A stretch of DNA of 64,000 bases from Rhodococcus sp. KRD197 (GTDB taxonomy: Bacteria; Actinomycetota; Actinomycetes; Mycobacteriales; Mycobacteriaceae): positions 79,417 through 143,416 of the forward strand of contig NZ_JABFAO010000014.1 of NCBI RefSeq assembly GCF_017168235.1. The letters run 5' to 3'. How positions within the stretch are numbered: position 1 is the stretch's first letter; every line of letters starts with the position of its first letter. A program made the translations under genes and the position numbers. This document shows, piece by piece, positions 25,013 to 33,903 of the stretch. The notes under the pieces were generated by a model. It was not told the DNA's origin, did no database searches, and was given only the letters and a program-made list of their open reading frames with translations.

Positions 25013-26665
25013 TTAGGTCGTTTGATTGTAAAGCGTCTTGGATCGGTACATCTCGAGATCAGCGTCGTTGAGGACGTCCTGGGCACTGCGGGTATCTCCC
25101 GGTTCGACCACGACCAGACCGATGCTCGCGGCTACGGTGAGCGTCCGGTCGTCGACGCTGACAGGGCTGGCCAGCCGGGCGCGCAGGGCCCCGGCTTCGA
25201 CGCCGGTGCCGTTGGGGACGACGGCGACGAACTCGTCCCCGCCGATCCGTCCGACGACGGAGCCTGGTGGCAGGGCATCTGCCATGCGCCGGGCGACAGA
25301 GCCGAGTACGGCGTCTCCGACGGCATGACCGTGTGAATCGTTGATGGTTTTGAAGTGATCTAGGTCGATGAACAGGACCGCCACAGCACCCGATCGGGGC
25401 CGAGACAGTTCCTCTTCGAGTCGGGCGAGGACGAATGTTCGATTGGGCAGTCCGGTCAGATGGTCATGCGTGGCGGCGTGAGCGAGCTCCCTGCCTTCTT
25501 CGTGTTGTGCCGTGATGTCGCTGAACGCGGCGACCACCGACGAGGCCTGCTCACCCGGGTCGAGCAGCGTCGCGGTCAGCGAGAGCCAGAATCGGGTCCC
25601 GTCGCGGCGGCGCTGGATACCGACCACTGCGGTAGAGGGCCTGCCCGTGCGGCGGGCGCGCACGACTGGGTGATTGTCGGGGTGCAACGGCTGATAATCG
25701 GTGCCGTAGACCCGGAACGGGAGCTGGTAAGCACGTCCGGAGACGTCGAGGCCGGCCTGTATATCAAGGATCGTTTTCGCGGCCAGGTTGGCCGACGCAA
25801 TCCGCCCGGTGTGGCCGAGAACCACCACCCCTTCGTCAAGGGATTCGACAACGGCAGTGAAATGCTCTTCGGCGTGACGTAGCGCAGTTTGATCCGTGCA
25901 CACCAGAACGTGGCCGCCGTCGTCCATACGGGCAGCGGACACGGTGACCGCCAGTGCAGCGCCGTCGGCGCACACGTGGGTGTCGCGGATGCGGCCACCG
26001 GCAGCGATGATCGCAGCGGGGTGACACACGACGCCGACGGCGGACGAGAGGTCTCCGCCGACCACTTCGGCAGCGGTGCGCCCGTACACCGTTTCCGCGG
26101 CGGGGTTCCAGCTCGTGATCAACCCTGCTGGAGAGACCCCGATGATGGCGTCGCTGACGTGGGTCACGAGCGCGGCCTGGTAGCGCAACGCCTCCTGCGC
26201 AGCCCTGTGCTCGGTGAGATCGCGCAGGATGACCTGAAATGCCGGACGGTCGTCCCACGATGTACGCACCGACACCGCCTCCATCGGCAGGGTGCTGCCG
26301 TCCACTGCGACCACTGTCGCTTCGGACGGCTCGCTCGCGACACCGTGACCATCATCGAGTGCGCCGATCCGGGCAAGCATCGGACCGATCGACTCGGCAT
26401 GGATGAACTCGGTAATCGGATGACCGATTACTTGCTCGGCCCCTTGCGCGCGGAGATAGCGCAAGCCGGAGGGGTTGATGTAGACGATCACCCCGTGCTG
26501 GTGCACGCAGATGGCGTCCGGCGTGTACTCGACGAGCATGCGGTAGCGGTCAGCGAGGTCGGGGAACGCCACGCCTTCCTCACCGGACAAGCCCGTGCCG
26601 GCATCTGGAGTCGGGGTCGACGAGGACGCCCGCGGTGCGGGCCGGTCGTCATCCCCTGCATGCAT
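25013..26665 (-). CDS. Diguanylate cyclase with three PAS-like domains
   Basis: A 550-residue cytoplasmic signalling protein. PAS-like segments lie at about residues 38-160 (MLVEYTPDAICVHQHGVIVY), 165-265 (THVSDAIIGVSPAGLITSWN) and 270-395 (VVESLDEGVVVLGHTGRI). A GGDEF domain follows (about 410-545), with ATHDHLTGLPNR, DLDHFKTINDSHGHAVGD and intact GRIGGDEFVAVV. The RxxD inhibitory site five residues before GGDEF is not present, so product inhibition is unlikely. It should make cyclic di-GMP. Transcribed alone, opposite the ketosynthase gene. Confidence 0.88.
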   Translation of the reverse strand: MHAGDDDRPAPRASSSTPTPDAGTGLSGEEGVAFPDLADRYRMLVEYTPDAICVHQHGVIVYINPSGLRYLRAQGAEQVIGHPITEFIHAESIGPMLARIGALDDGHGVASEPSEATVVAVDGSTLPMEAVSVRTSWDDRPAFQVILRDLTEHRAAQEALRYQAALVTHVSDAIIGVSPAGLITSWNPAAETVYGRTAAEVVGGDLSSAVGVVCHPAAIIAAGGRIRDTHVCADGAALAVTVSAARMDDGGHVLVCTDQTALRHAEEHFTAVVESLDEGVVVLGHTGRIASANLAAKTILDIQAGLDVSGRAYQLPFRVYGTDYQPLHPDNHPVVRARRTGRPSTAVVGIQRRRDGTRFWLSLTATLLDPGEQASSVVAAFSDITAQHEEGRELAHAATHDHLTGLPNRTFVLARLEEELSRPRSGAVAVLFIDLDHFKTINDSHGHAVGDAVLGSVARRMADALPPGSVVGRIGGDEFVAVVPNGTGVEAGALRARLASPVSVDDRTLTVAASIGLVVVEPGDTRSAQDVLNDADLEMYRSKTLYNQTT

Positions 26666-26850
26666 CGTTCGAAGTCCTCGTGGTTCGCGGCTCGATTCAG
26701 TGATTGAACCACCTTCCGATCCGCTGACCTCGATGCACGTCTGGATTGCGGCTTATGCGCTGTATCAAATGGATTCATGCCCCGTTTAGGGCGTTAATTC
26801 AAGGTGTGGGTCTATTCGACGACCCTTCCCCCACCATAGATAGGACACTC

Positions 26851-28008
26851 GTGAACACCTCACACATCAACATCATCGGCATCGGTGCCATCTCCGGGTA
26901 CGGCTGGGGAACAGCCCCACTCTGGGACGGTCTGAAGTCGGGCAAAGCCGCCGCCACCCTCCAGCACGATGTAGCGGCACCAAACCAGAATCCGGTGTGG
27001 TTGGCGAAGGTTCCCGTCGGCGGAGATTCCGCCGACGGAACCAGTAGATTCGGCCGCGCGCTGCGCGGCGCAGCACGCGAGGCCATCGAGGACGCGCTCT
27101 CCCGCGGCTGGAAACCTGGCAAGAGGGTCGGACTCGTGCACGCGGTCGTGTTGGGCGAAGTCGACGAATGGCGGAACTTCTACCTCCACGACGAAGGGCA
27201 ACGGAGAGTTCGGGACTACCTCACCCTGATGCCCTCGACCCCGGTGTATTTGCTGATGCAGGAGCACGGCTTCCACGGCCCGGCGATGAACGTCGGGGCG
27301 ATGTGCGCCTCGGGCAACGCCGGCCTGATCACCGCCAAGATGTGGCTCAACACCGGATTCGTCGACGACGTGGTGTTCGTGGCCACCGACCTATCCCTGA
27401 CGCCCGAGAACATCGAACACTTCGTCAAGCTCGGCGTCGGGGTCGTCGACGTCGAACCTCAGGACGGATGCCGGCCGTTCCAGCAGGGCAGCCGCGGATT
27501 CGGAATGGGCGAAGCAGCAACTGCATTCGTGCTGACAGGGAACGATCGCGGCGCGTACGCAAGGGTGCTCGGAGGGTCGATGTCGCATGACGCGTTCCAT
27601 GCAACATCGATCAACCCGAACCTGACGCAGGTCCGAGCGTGCTTCGACGATGCGCTGCACAATGCGGGCGTGTCGGCGAAACAGGTGCGCTACCTCAATG
27701 CCCACGGGCCAGGCACCGCTCAATGCGACGCCGCCGAAACAGCCATGCTCGAGACCGTTCTCGGCTCCCAGGCCCAGGTGTACTCGGTAAAGCCCCTGAC
27801 CGGTCACTGCCAGGGCGCCGCGTCCGCGATCGAAACGGCGGCTGCGGTGCTCGGCCTCGAGCGCAACATCGTCCCGGCATCCCCGCAAGTCGCCGACGGG
27901 CATCCTCAACTGCTGGACGGCTTTACCGCCGCTGAGCACGGTCTGACCGTCAAGTCTTCCCTCGGGATGGGCGGACACAACTCAGTCGTGGTCCTCGCTC
28001 CGGTTTAG
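26851..28008 (+). CDS. Stand-alone beta-ketoacyl synthase
   Basis: A 385-residue thiolase-fold condensing enzyme. The catalytic triad is visible: Cys152 in GAMCASGNAGL, His285 in LNAHGPGTAQCDAAE and His319 in SVKPLTGHCQGAA, with the structural Lys314. It is shorter than FabF and lacks the usual TACSSS context around Cys (here MCASGN), pointing to a specialised synthase rather than primary fatty-acid synthesis. No acyl carrier protein, ketoreductase or acyltransferase is nearby. The GTG at 26851 follows TAGGAC and begins NTSHINIIGIGAI, the normal N-terminus of the family. Confidence 0.85.
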   Translation: MNTSHINIIGIGAISGYGWGTAPLWDGLKSGKAAATLQHDVAAPNQNPVWLAKVPVGGDSADGTSRFGRALRGAAREAIEDALSRGWKPGKRVGLVHAVVLGEVDEWRNFYLHDEGQRRVRDYLTLMPSTPVYLLMQEHGFHGPAMNVGAMCASGNAGLITAKMWLNTGFVDDVVFVATDLSLTPENIEHFVKLGVGVVDVEPQDGCRPFQQGSRGFGMGEAATAFVLTGNDRGAYARVLGGSMSHDAFHATSINPNLTQVRACFDDALHNAGVSAKQVRYLNAHGPGTAQCDAAETAMLETVLGSQAQVYSVKPLTGHCQGAASAIETAAAVLGLERNIVPASPQVADGHPQLLDGFTAAEHGLTVKSSLGMGGHNSVVVLAPV

Positions 28009-28133
28009 CCCTCTCTGCGGGCGTTCAGCCTGGTCTGGAGCCGTGAGTTCGACTGTATATGTGGCGACCTCGGTACAGGCCCAGGTGGCTCGCGAACCAC
28101 GAGTAGCGGTGAAATGGCTGCGACAGCGGAAGC

Positions 28134-28169
28134 TCGATCGACCGGGCCATGTGTGGTCCGGTCGATCGA
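28134..28169. other. 16-bp hairpin upstream of replication module 2
   Basis: TCGATCGACCGGGCCA, a 4-nt loop (TGTG) and TGGTCCGGTCGATCGA form a 16-bp stem with a single G-T pair. No T-run follows. It could terminate the ketosynthase transcript or be part of the plasmid origin or a single-strand initiation site. Confidence 0.7.
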
Positions 28170-28218
28170 CCGACTTACAACCGTGTAATTTTCTCGGGTA
28201 CTTCTCGGCGTGTCACGG

Positions 28219-28244
28219 CCTGATGAATGTGATGCTGCATCAGG
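28219..28244. promoter_or_regulatory. Dyad upstream of the second RHH gene
   Basis: CCTGATG, a 12-nt spacer and CATCAGG, 47-72 bp before the RHH gene. The placement suits an operator for autoregulation of replication module 2. Confidence 0.4.
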
Positions 28245-28290
28245 ATGGATACCGGTTGGGACCGATGATGCAGATGAAGGAGGCCACGCC

Positions 28291-28503
28291 ATGCCGATGC
28301 CCAGTAAGGGAGAGCGGAAGCCGTTGACTGTCCGAATCCCGCTAGAGCTGATCAAGACGCTCCAAGAACAGCAGAGTTCGGCAGGTGTGACGTCTCTAGG
28401 TCAGTACCTAGCCGATTTCATCGCGATCGCGAACGACCGCGAAGATCTGGCGCGTGAGCTCAATAGACGGCAAGACCAAGGGGTGTTGCCCCTGACTGCG
28501 TAG
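28291..28503 (+). CDS. Small ribbon-helix-helix protein of replication module 2
   Basis: A 70-residue protein, MPMPSKGERKPLTVRIPLEL at the start, with a beta strand (LTVRIPL) and two helices, the RHH outline. It is a relative of the protein at 17827-18024. The start is fixed by GAAGGAGG eight bases upstream. It precedes rep2 by 163 bp, with hairpins in between. Likely a copy-number or rep promoter regulator; inferred from shape and position. Confidence 0.75.
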   Translation: MPMPSKGERKPLTVRIPLELIKTLQEQQSSAGVTSLGQYLADFIAIANDREDLARELNRRQDQGVLPLTA

Positions 28504-28509
28504 CCGTCT

Positions 28510-28533
28510 TGTCCCGAACTGACATTCGGGACA
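28510..28533 (+). promoter_or_regulatory. Leader hairpin 1 before rep2
   Basis: TGTCCCGAA, loop CTGACA, TTCGGGACA: a perfect 9-bp stem just after the RHH stop. It may terminate part of the transcription or belong to an antisense RNA. Confidence 0.5.
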
Positions 28534-28567
28534 TGTCAACTGAATCTACGCAGCACACGAAGACGAC

Positions 28568-28598
28568 AAAAACCCCCGGCGTGCGGGCCGAGGGTTTT
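28568..28598 (+). terminator. Bidirectional terminator-like hairpin before rep2
   Basis: AAAAACCC and GGGTTTT flank a GC-rich centre (CCGGC, GTGCGGGCCG). T-runs lie on both strands, so it could stop transcription in either direction, such as the end of a counter-transcribed RNA. It matches the hairpin position in module 1. Confidence 0.55.
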
Positions 28599-28665
28599 CG
28601 AAGTCAGAGAAGCGAGTGACTAGCTCGCAACTCGTGTTGTGTTGCACTTCCCCGAAGGGACTGTC

Positions 28666-30564
28666 TTGGCGGACAAGTCTCAGGGTACATCGTGCCCTGA
28701 AGTAGGTACAAGATTTAGCGCTCGTGTCGCGCACCCGGACGCGGTAGCTGACAGGCTTTGGCATCGTTTTGCGCCGGTTCTGGCGGCTCGCCGGTCGATG
28801 CGGCTCTATGATCCGACCGCGCGAAAGTACGGCTCGGCAGGGCCACTGACGACGAAGAGACCGGTGCTGCCCTCGGCGGTACCGCTGTTCTCCCGCGGCC
28901 GCGCACGCGTCGTCGCCCTCGACTTCGACAGCAAAACCCATGGTCACGAGGCCGTCATCGCCGACGTCGAGCGTGTACTGGCGTGGTTGACCGAATGCGG
29001 AGGCCGCGCCGTCGTCGACCGCTCCACCAGCGGCGGCCAGCACGTACTCATACCGCTGGCCCCGGGCAAGACCGTCACCGTCGACGACATCCGACCACTG
29101 CTGCGTCAACTCGCTGTGCGCCTGCCCACGTTGGACATCACACCGATGACCAACGACGCCACCGGCTGCATCACCATCCCCGGCTCGCCCTGCAAAGAAG
29201 GCGGGTACCGACAACTCGTCGACACCGACCCCGCCACCGCCTACGACATCCTGACCGTCGGCTCCGACGCCGGCGCCCTTTCCCGGCTCGAAGCCCTGCT
29301 CGGCGGCACCGCACGCCCGATCAGCCGGCCGGTCGACGCGCAGATCCACGCCGATGCCGTATCCGAACGCGTCATCGGAACAGCACACGACGCCCGCCTG
29401 CACCCACGGCTGTGCCGCAACACCCCGCCGCCGCGCAGCGTCACCGACTTCGCCCGCACCGGGCGCCTGGACACCACCCGCTGGCCATCACGCTCGGAAG
29501 CCCGCCAATCCGTACTCACACACGCCGTCCTCGCCGGCGCCACACCCGCCGAGATCTGCGCGCGCGCCGCCGAACCCGAATGGACCGGCCTCCGCGCCGC
29601 CTACGCCCACTACGCCGACCCCGCCCACGCGATCCGCCGCGACGCCCACCGCGCCCTCGACTGGGCCGCATCCACCCTCCCCGATCCAGTTCGGGATACC
29701 GGGCACAAGCAAAAGCACACAGGGGGCACCACCGACCCGATCTTTCGAAACTGGCTTACCCACGCACACACCTGGGTCACTGCCGAATACGCCCACCGCC
29801 GCGACCGCTGGACCACCCACACCGTCATCCAAGCTCTGGCGTGGGCAGCAGCAGTCTCAGGACAGATCATCGAAGGAGTACCCACAGTGGGCGTCGGAGG
29901 CCGCTCACTGTCGATCGCTGCCGGGATGCTCCCCGAATCGACGGTGTGGTCGGTCCTGGAACGGCTACGCGAGACCGAAGGATCACCACTGCTGCTGATC
30001 GAACGCGGCGTCGGCCAAAACCCCGACCGCTACGCACTCGTCTCCACCCCGGCAGCACGCGAAACCGCCACAGTTCCAGGGGCAATAGCGGGGGAGAAGG
30101 CGGACCATCCCGGCGAGATCGAGTCGGTACACCCGGCATGGAGCGTCATCGGGTGGCGCCACCGCATGCTCTACGACGCCGTCGATACCGCGTCTGATGC
30201 GATGACCGCCGACGAGCTGTTCGCCGCGGTCGGTATCGGACGCACCAGCGGCTACGAAGCGCTGCTCGATCTGCGGGTCGCCGGCCTGATCATCGTCGAC
30301 AAGAACCATCTCATCATCGGGCCGGTCGACCTCGACGACATCGGACACCGGCACGGACTGACCACCGCGGTACGCGCCCGCATCGTGCGGCACCGCGCCG
30401 AACGCATCGTCTGGCGCGAATGGCTCGCCGCCCGCGACGACGCCCGCACACCAGCAGAACCCGACCCGGCACTGTTCACCATCGCCCACGATGACCCCGT
30501 GAGCTCGGTGGAACCGGAGTACATCGCGGCAGTACTGGACACCGGACCGCCAGACCCCGACTAA
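28666..30564 (+). CDS. Plasmid replication protein with primase-polymerase (AEP) domain, module 2
   Basis: A 632-residue relative of the Rep at 18212, similar along its whole length. It keeps the AEP motifs (VVALDFDSK; DRSTSGGQHVLIPL; PMTNDATGCITIPG) and the C-terminal winged-helix part (FAAVGIGRTSGYEALLDLRV). The start is inferred as TTG at 28666, giving ADKSQGTS as in copy 1. The ribosome site GAAGGGA lies inside a small TCCC-CGA-AGGGA hairpin, so translation may be controlled. Codon use is more GC-rich at third positions than in copy 1, which suggests a different origin. Confidence 0.8.
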   Translation: MADKSQGTSCPEVGTRFSARVAHPDAVADRLWHRFAPVLAARRSMRLYDPTARKYGSAGPLTTKRPVLPSAVPLFSRGRARVVALDFDSKTHGHEAVIADVERVLAWLTECGGRAVVDRSTSGGQHVLIPLAPGKTVTVDDIRPLLRQLAVRLPTLDITPMTNDATGCITIPGSPCKEGGYRQLVDTDPATAYDILTVGSDAGALSRLEALLGGTARPISRPVDAQIHADAVSERVIGTAHDARLHPRLCRNTPPPRSVTDFARTGRLDTTRWPSRSEARQSVLTHAVLAGATPAEICARAAEPEWTGLRAAYAHYADPAHAIRRDAHRALDWAASTLPDPVRDTGHKQKHTGGTTDPIFRNWLTHAHTWVTAEYAHRRDRWTTHTVIQALAWAAAVSGQIIEGVPTVGVGGRSLSIAAGMLPESTVWSVLERLRETEGSPLLLIERGVGQNPDRYALVSTPAARETATVPGAIAGEKADHPGEIESVHPAWSVIGWRHRMLYDAVDTASDAMTADELFAAVGIGRTSGYEALLDLRVAGLIIVDKNHLIIGPVDLDDIGHRHGLTTAVRARIVRHRAERIVWREWLAARDDARTPAEPDPALFTIAHDDPVSSVEPEYIAAVLDTGPPDPD

Positions 30565-31145
30565 GGCGCCCACACAGGCCCCGCCCGAGGAATGGCCCAG
30601 GCGGCGGCTGAGGTTTCACTCGGGTGCTCACACTGCTCCGTCCCGGTACCGGCTATCGGCGCGCGAGCCTGGAGTCCGGGCTGCAGGAACGCCGCCGCAG
30701 AGCAAACGGCGCGCGTTCGGACGTCACTGGGCGGGCGACTCGTGGCGAGACCCAGCGGTCTTGTTCGCGCTACGGGTCGGTGCGCTTAAACGTACGACGC
30801 GGTTCCGGGCCAGTCGTTAGTTGCCGACTCAACGGCAGGGGAGCGGTCTGCGCGCCGTTTAAGGCAGCGGACGGTGTCGGTGGCCTCACGCATACTCGAC
30901 AAGTATGAGGATACGAACCGTACTCGGCCCGCCGCTGCCCCACGAAATCGTTCGCGACACCGCGACCGCCCTTGTCCTGTCGAATGGGGCTTCCAGTCAA
31001 CGCGATTCGACGTGCGGCAACTATACGGCCGACTGCAGCCCTGGTTCCTACGCGCGCAAGCCATGAACCCCTAGAACGCAATTCGGACGCTCGGCGTCGG
31101 CCGCGTTGCCGCGGTCGTGTCGGGGGAGTGCTCTAGTGTGCGCGT
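30565..31145. other. Gap after rep2, no clear gene
   Basis: About 580 bp with no convincing ORF. A small dyad CATACT-CGACA-AGTATG at about 30891-30907 could be an operator or part of a partition or origin site. A short frame from 30874 has no support beyond being open. Confidence 0.5.
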
Positions 31146-31514
31146 ATGCGCGAGAGCAGGTCGGCACACGCGGACGGGGTATCCGAGCACGTCCTCGACG
31201 AGCTCGTCCAGAACTTGGCGGAGAAGATAGACATCCTGCTCGACCGACTCACCGACCGCGCGCTCGCCGCCCCCACCGCGGGCACAACGGCCTGGCGCAG
31301 CCAATGGCTCGACCGCGACAGCGCCACCGGCCACCAGCAGCAAGCCCACCGCCAATCCATCCGCGACGCCCTCGCCCGCCGAGCCGCGCTCACCCTCCAC
31401 TCGGCGACTCCATCGTTGGCGCCGTCCGTATCCGCCGACCGTCCTTCATCGCCGCGAGCGCGTCCGCGGCGCACCGCGCGCCGCATCGAGACCGACCAGC
31501 TGTCCATCTTCTGA
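31146..31514 (+). CDS. Hypothetical plasmid protein
   Basis: A 122-residue protein, acidic and helical in the first half (SEHVLDELVQNLAEKIDILL) and basic at the end (RARPRRTARRIETD). There is no membrane segment or known motif. The first half has good codon use and heptad-like leucines, so a short coiled coil is possible. It lies alone between rep2 and the Crp gene. Confidence 0.45.
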   Translation: MRESRSAHADGVSEHVLDELVQNLAEKIDILLDRLTDRALAAPTAGTTAWRSQWLDRDSATGHQQQAHRQSIRDALARRAALTLHSATPSLAPSVSADRPSSPRARPRRTARRIETDQLSIF

Positions 31515-31792
31515 CAAATCGGTCCAGCACGTTCACGTTGTCTCGCAGCAACGTTGGGGCGCACTGCGATGGTCGGACCTGGCCAGCACTGTATGTCGCG
31601 CAGTGAGCGGTGAGGCACCCAGATGCGGCGCGTCGTTTCGCGTACGACGCGCGAATAAGGTTGTACACCAGTAAAATAAAACAGCTATGGTTCGAATCGG
31701 AGCGATGGCATCATCTCGATGAGTCGTTCGAGGAGCAGAGACATGCGTTGCGCGGCAACCACATCGGCGCAGCAGAGTTGAGGGGAGCGTAC

Positions 31793-32467
31793 GTGGACGA
31801 AGTCTTGCTGCGCGCCGGCATATTTCACGGAGTCGAACCGTCCGCGGTGGCCGCATTGGCAGAGCAGCTGCAGCCGGAGGCCTTTCCGAGCCGCCACCGG
31901 GTGTTCGATGAGGGAGAACCGGGCGACCGGCTGTACATCGTCACCGCCGGCAAGATCAAGCTTGGGCGCCGATCTCCGGACGGCCGCGAGAATCTACTGG
32001 CCATCGTTGGCCCGTCGGACATGTTCGGTGAGCTCGCCATCTTCGATCCGGGACCCCGCACGGCGTCGGCCACCACGATCACCGAAGTTCGCGCCGTCAG
32101 CATGGGCCGCGACGCGCTGATGACGTGGATCGAGAAGCGTCCCGAGATCGCCGAGCAGTTGCTGCGCGTCCTCGCCCGACGGTTGCGCCGCACCAACGAT
32201 AACCTCGCTGGCCTCATCTTCACAGACGTCCCGGGACGTGTCGCCAAGGCCCTGTTGCAGCTCGCGCAGCGTTTCGGCACGCAGGAAGCCGGCGCGCTGC
32301 GCGTCACGCATGACCTGTCACAGGAAGAGATCGCCCAGCTGGTCGGGGCATCGCGGGAAACCGTGAACAAGGCACTCGCCGACTTCGCTCATCGCGGATG
32401 GCTCCGAGTAGAAGGCAAAACCGTGCTGATCGCAGACCCCGAACGTCTCGCCCGTCGGGCTCGTTGA
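31793..32467 (+). CDS. Crp/GlxR-type transcription regulator
   Basis: A 224-residue protein, the exact length of actinobacterial Crp/GlxR. The cyclic-nucleotide domain spans about residues 10-125, with the phosphate cassette [18 protein letters not shown]. The C-terminal winged helix contains [21 protein letters not shown]. The GTG at 31793 follows GAGGGGAG. Chromosomes of this group already carry a crp, so this plasmid copy could redirect a global regulon or control plasmid genes. No Crp box (TGTGA-N6-TCACA) was noticed close by. Confidence 0.88.
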   Translation: MDEVLLRAGIFHGVEPSAVAALAEQLQPEAFPSRHRVFDEGEPGDRLYIVTAGKIKLGRRSPDGRENLLAIVGPSDMFGELAIFDPGPRTASATTITEVRAVSMGRDALMTWIEKRPEIAEQLLRVLARRLRRTNDNLAGLIFTDVPGRVAKALLQLAQRFGTQEAGALRVTHDLSQEEIAQLVGASRETVNKALADFAHRGWLRVEGKTVLIADPERLARRAR

Positions 32468-32802
32468 GCGATCCGGGCGGTGCGCCGCCGTTGTCTAGAT
32501 GAGATGGACGTGAGCCGCCGGGGATGATCGACGAGGCGCCTTGCCCACGAGCAGTTCGTCTCCGCGCTCAGCGGTGCGTGTGCGCTGCACGGAACCGGCC
32601 ACTCGGGGTCCCTAGCGGCGAGTATGGGAGAAAGCCCATAGTCGCCCCTAACGGGCGATACATCGGGACTTGCCGCGTAGTAGCAGAAGGTAACCGGCGG
32701 CATGTGGATACTTGTGTCAGGTGTGGAACCCGGCGAGTCGCGCGAACTTACGCCGACAACAGGTTGACGAATACCGGAAAAGCGCCCAACCAGAAAGTTG
32801 GG
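32468..32802. other. Gap with two short hairpins after crp
   Basis: No gene seen. Two adjacent hairpins occur: TATGGG-AGAAAG-CCCATA (about 32624-32641) and CGCCC-CTAAC-GGGCG (about 32643-32657). They may end the crp transcript. Confidence 0.5.
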
Positions 32803-32808
32803 TATACT
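32803..32808 (+). promoter_or_regulatory. -10 element for a leaderless toxin-antitoxin transcript
   Basis: TATACT lies 7 bases before the ATG at 32815, which is the spacing expected if transcription starts at the ATG itself. No ribosome site precedes that ATG, consistent with a leaderless mRNA as is common in actinobacteria. Confidence 0.5.
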
Positions 32809-32814
32809 CGAGCC

Positions 32815-33327
32815 ATGGCTAGAGCATCGAAGGCGGTCGGTCATTCCGCTACCAGCAGCGCCGTGACGGGGGCGGAGGTCCCCATGCGACGTGGGCTCCG
32901 CAAGGCGGCCGCAGAACCTGGTGTTCGGCGGCACAAGCAGGGGGCTGGATCATCGACATCGCCTGCCGGACGGAAGCCTCGATCAACCGCTGCCGACGAT
33001 CCGCTATCCGGCAGTCGGGTTCGCTATCTTGTGGATGCGTTCGGTGGGCGGGCACTTGCCGCCTTCGTGGGCGTTAGTGCGTCACAACCCACCCGGTGGG
33101 CGACTGGGGAGGAACGCCCGGGGCCGTTGGCGGCGCCTCTTCTGATCGACCTCGAGCATGTACTGGCCAAGGCGCGGCTCGTGTGGGGAGAAGATGCAGC
33201 TCAGCGTTGGTTCGTCAGCTCGAACGCATATCTGGGGGGAGCGCGTCCGATGGATGCGCTTCGTATGCAGGGCCCGGCGGTCGTCTTGAATGCCCTTGAT
33301 GGTGAAACATGGGGCGGGGCAGCCTGA
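32815..33327 (+). CDS. Xre/MbcA/ParS-type antitoxin
   Basis: A 170-residue protein with a basic, Ala-rich N-terminus and a C-terminal MbcA/ParS-type domain (DUF2384), seen in VDAFGGRALAAFVGVSASQP, then TRWATGEERPGPLAAPLLID and SNAYLGGARPMDALR. Such proteins bind DNA and neutralise a RES toxin. The next gene starts directly at its stop, as expected for the pair. The ATG at 32815 is used because of the TATACT element; an ATG at 32884 is an alternative. Confidence 0.8.
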   Translation: MARASKAVGHSATSSAVTGAEVPMRRGLRKAAAEPGVRRHKQGAGSSTSPAGRKPRSTAADDPLSGSRVRYLVDAFGGRALAAFVGVSASQPTRWATGEERPGPLAAPLLIDLEHVLAKARLVWGEDAAQRWFVSSNAYLGGARPMDALRMQGPAVVLNALDGETWGGAA

Positions 33328-33903
33328 GTGCTGGTCTACCGCGTGTTTCCCTACCTGGCCGCGGCGCGAGAGGGGCAACCAGGGCATCCGCTGTACGAGC
33401 ACACACCGCAGCGCGGTGGGCGTGTCGACCACCCCGATTACTACGTCTGGTACGTCTCGCGCAACGCTGAGGCTGCATGTGGCGAAGTGTTCGGCAACCT
33501 CGGTGAATGGGATGAGAGCATGTTCGACTTCCCGTTGGTACCGGGCGCTCGGCGTGCGTTGGGTACGTACTCGTTGCCGGATGATCTCCGTGTCCTGGAC
33601 CTCGACGACCCACGACAGTTGATGAGACTGAGCCTTCGGCCGACCCAGATCGTGGCCAGGAACCTGCCGGTCACCCAAGCGTGGGGCCATCGAATTTGGG
33701 ACGAACGGCAAGTCGACGACCCGAACGAACGTGTGTGGGATGCCGTTCAGTGGTGGTCGTATCACCGTCCGACGTGGAACGTGATAGCGAGTTGGCGTCG
33801 ACCGTCCTTGGTTGACGTTGCTGCATTGTCGGTCGAGCACCCAGCTGTAAAGGAAGCAGGAGCGGCTCTGATCAGACCCATGATCCGTACGGCTCGTACA
33901 TGA
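33328..33903 (+). CDS. RES-domain toxin
   Basis: A 191-residue RES-family protein (VYRVFPYLAAAREG at the start; family residues in YYVWYVSRNAEAACGEVFGN and WNVIASWRRP). RES toxins degrade NAD+, lowering cell metabolism until the antitoxin blocks them. The Arg, Tyr, Glu and Ser of the active pocket appear to be kept, though they were judged by eye. The GTG start follows the antitoxin stop without a gap, so translation is coupled. On a plasmid this pair serves maintenance. Confidence 0.85.
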   Translation: MLVYRVFPYLAAAREGQPGHPLYEHTPQRGGRVDHPDYYVWYVSRNAEAACGEVFGNLGEWDESMFDFPLVPGARRALGTYSLPDDLRVLDLDDPRQLMRLSLRPTQIVARNLPVTQAWGHRIWDERQVDDPNERVWDAVQWWSYHRPTWNVIASWRRPSLVDVAALSVEHPAVKEAGAALIRPMIRTART

